A stretch of 64,000 nucleotides of DNA from Algoriphagus pacificus (lineage in GTDB: Bacteria > Bacteroidota > Bacteroidia > Cytophagales > Cyclobacteriaceae). Below are positions 62,517 through 64,000 of the stretch, in pieces. Positions within the stretch are counted from its first letter, which is position 1. Every line of letters begins with the position of its first letter. Location: the NCBI RefSeq assembly GCF_017254845.1, contig NZ_JAFKCU010000002.1, positions 979,859 to 1,043,858 of the forward strand, written 5' to 3'. The position numbers and the translations under genes are program-made. Under the pieces are notes generated by a model that was not told the DNA's origin, did no database searches, and saw only the letters and a program-made list of their open reading frames with translations.

Positions 62517-64000
62517 ATGAAAAATTTATACAAACCCACAGCCTTTGTGATGATGAGTTTGACCTTTCTCCTGTACCTGGGGAATGCTTTCTCAGTTATC
62601 GCCCAAAGTGGCACTGCCACTGTTACTACTGATAAGAATGATTATCCCCCAGGAGCAACAGTTTTAATTTCGGGTTATGGTTTTTGGCCTGAAGAAACCG
62701 TTACTTTACAAATCACTCATTATGATGATTGGGGTGATAATTCTGCTGAAGTTCATCAACCTTGGATAATAAGTTCTGATGGTCAGGGAAATATTTCCTC
62801 CTCATGGTATATCCCAACAGACCAAGACGAATTTGGAGCTACTTTATTACTAACTGCAATTGGTTCTTTAAGCGGGGAGAAAGCTGAATGGTTATTTACA
62901 GATGCAGGTAATTTTACTTATTCTACTACATTAGGAAAAAGTTCTTCTTTGACTTTGTCTGCAGGTGTTAGTGATAACTCTACTTTAGGTGTTGATGTTC
63001 AAGCGCCTAAAAATAATAATAGTTTTACGGCAAGTTTAAATTTCACTCAGGATTCAGGACCTAGTATTGGAATTGGGAGTGGATCTAATGAAATATTTCT
63101 TTCAAGTATTTCTAATTCTTTTTCAACAGGAGGGGCTCAAGGAAATGATGATACAAAACAATATCCTATAAATGTTTCTGTGGGAAGCGCCGTCCCAAAT
63201 GGAACATATATTTTTAAAGCTTTGGCAACATCCAGTACAGGTAACCCAAATAACGGGCAAGGTTGGATTTTTACTGTTGTTGTTGGGTCTGGTAGCACAG
63301 GCGGATCTATAGGTTCTGTTTCAATTGGTACTCAAAGTAATATGGTCACCTACGGAACTTCAACAATCACAAATTATAGCATTACTTCTGTAAGAGGTTC
63401 TAATGGAAATGTTAATGGAACTTATTCTGTTTCAGGATTACCTGCTGGTGTTACTGGTGTTTTTTCTTTAGTTAATTTCAATTCGACAGGTTCTGATCCA
63501 TTTCCGGGGACTAATTTGGAATTAACTGTTCCTAATAATTTGGTTGCTGGTTCTTACGAATTTTCAGTTACACTTTCCGACGGAGGTAGTTTAGCTTCTA
63601 CTATTGGAACTTTGATAGTTTCACCTCGCCCAATCACCATCGAGGCCCAAGACAAGAGCAAGACCTACGGTGAAGCGAACCCTGAACTTACAGCAACAGT
63701 AGATGGAACGGTAAATGGTGATGTTCTGGATTACAGTCTGGCTACCACAGCCACGCAGTTCTCCGGAGTTGGAGGCTATCCGATCACCGTAACGCTGGGC
63801 TCAAATCCGAACTATAGCGTAACGCCAACCGCTGGTACACTGACCATTGATCCGAAGGCAGCAACAGTGGTTGCCCAAGACAAGAGCAAGACCTACGGTG
63901 AAGCGAACCCTGAACTTACAGCAACAGTAGATGGAACGGTAAATGGTGATGTTCTGGATTACAGTCTGGCTACCACAGCCACGCAGTTCTCCGGAGTTGG
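62517..64000 (+). CDS. Large secreted MBG-repeat protein, 5' part
   Basis: The frame from the ATG at 62517 is open to the window edge (494 codons shown). It has a signal peptide (MKNLYKPTAFVMMSLTFLLY ... SVIAQSG, cleaved near residue 29). An Ig-like or beta-sandwich region follows (about 30-375, with TTDKNDYPPGATVLISGYGF near its start), then repeated MBG domains from about residue 376, each 76 aa with QDKSKTYGEANPELTATVDG and YSLATTATQFSGVG. Such proteins are cell-surface adhesins or secreted matrix proteins. The C-terminal sorting domain lies beyond the window. Function is inferred from the domain type only. Confidence 0.9.
   Translation, partial: MKNLYKPTAFVMMSLTFLLYLGNAFSVIAQSGTATVTTDKNDYPPGATVLISGYGFWPEETVTLQITHYDDWGDNSAEVHQPWIISSDGQGNISSSWYIPTDQDEFGATLLLTAIGSLSGEKAEWLFTDAGNFTYSTTLGKSSSLTLSAGVSDNSTLGVDVQAPKNNNSFTASLNFTQDSGPSIGIGSGSNEIFLSSISNSFSTGGAQGNDDTKQYPINVSVGSAVPNGTYIFKALATSSTGNPNNGQGWIFTVVVGSGSTGGSIGSVSIGTQSNMVTYGTSTITNYSITSVRGSNGNVNGTYSVSGLPAGVTGVFSLVNFNSTGSDPFPGTNLELTVPNNLVAGSYEFSVTLSDGGSLASTIGTLIVSPRPITIEAQDKSKTYGEANPELTATVDGTVNGDVLDYSLATTATQFSGVGGYPITVTLGSNPNYSVTPTAGTLTIDPKAATVVAQDKSKTYGEANPELTATVDGTVNGDVLDYSLATTATQFSGV
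63645..64000 (+). repeat. Tandem MBG repeats, identical at DNA level
   Basis: The unit starting GCCCAAGACAAGAGC at 63645 recurs at 63873, a period of 228 bases (76 codons). The second copy is identical to the first over all 128 visible bases (63873-64000 against 63645-63772). The repeats have visibly higher GC than the rest of the gene upstream. Confidence 0.9.

Noticed and set aside
63645-64000. CRISPR array
   Set aside because: The repeats are 228 bases long, in frame and code for MBG domains; there are no spacers.
1-64000. tRNA, rRNA or integrase genes
   Set aside because: Scanning by eye found no T-loop, anticodon stem or rRNA-like sequence and no integrase or transposase frame; a tRNAscan run would be decisive.

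Overview
The window reads as chromosomal DNA of a Bacteroidota bacterium, most likely of the Cytophagia/Cyclobacteriaceae type. This is an inference from content: lipoboxes and OM receptors typical of the phylum, a TonB receptor paired with a DUF4249 lipoprotein, Bat-type VWA/TPR genes, a split MetH behind a SAM-I riboswitch, a PadR/prefix-domain FtsX-like permease pair, MBG repeats, and promoters of the phylum form TTTG-N19-TAnnTTTG. The DNA is AT-rich and densely coded, with short gaps. I saw no rRNA, tRNA, CRISPR array, insertion sequence or phage genes.

Layout. 1-4217: 5' part of aceK (leftward), a lipoprotein, a NudL-type Nudix hydrolase, a DUF819 membrane protein, a small [2Fe-2S] protein and a YbjQ-family protein. 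4447-10117: a 1431-aa multi-PAS hybrid kinase and an internally duplicated outer-membrane-type protein. 10190-15061: methionine/one-carbon operon (promoter, SAM-I riboswitch, metH in two parts, metF). 15135-19621: small lipoprotein, HMG-CoA lyase-like protein, PepSY protein, dprA, a MerR regulator and rsmE. 19764-22759: a palindromic operator, a PadR regulator and a permease. 22904-27907 (leftward): deaD with its own promoter and structured leader, then purC-STAS-rnz-yhhQ. 27971-32602 (leftward): MORN-repeat protein, thiolase and a three-gene Bat-like cluster. 32746-35986: TonB receptor and DUF4249 lipoprotein. 36005-37515: ArsR regulon with two matching operators, a DUF6428 protein and an arsenate-reductase-like phosphatase. 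37538-42957 (leftward): two related histidine kinases and a receiver protein.

43443-47403 carries two successive BlaI/BlaR1-like modules that share promoter architecture and half-sites but differ in the C-terminal domain of the membrane peptidase (TonB C-terminal domain in one, lipocalin-like in the other). In both, the domain begins with what looks like a complete lipoprotein start (Met-Met, basic stretch, hydrophobic stretch, lipobox Cys). A free periplasmic TonB-C protein lies between them. This is the part of the window I find most likely to hold something undescribed.

47472-64000: two M14 carboxypeptidase-like proteins, a DUF1080 lipoprotein beside a Tat-type Gfo/Idh/MocA oxidoreductase, an unusual Lgt-like membrane protein with a beta-rich C-terminal extension, tandem small secreted paralogues with a DUF937-like gene, a tricorn-like S41 protease, a GH99-like lipoprotein, and the 5' part of a large secreted MBG-repeat protein whose repeats are identical at DNA level as far as they are visible.
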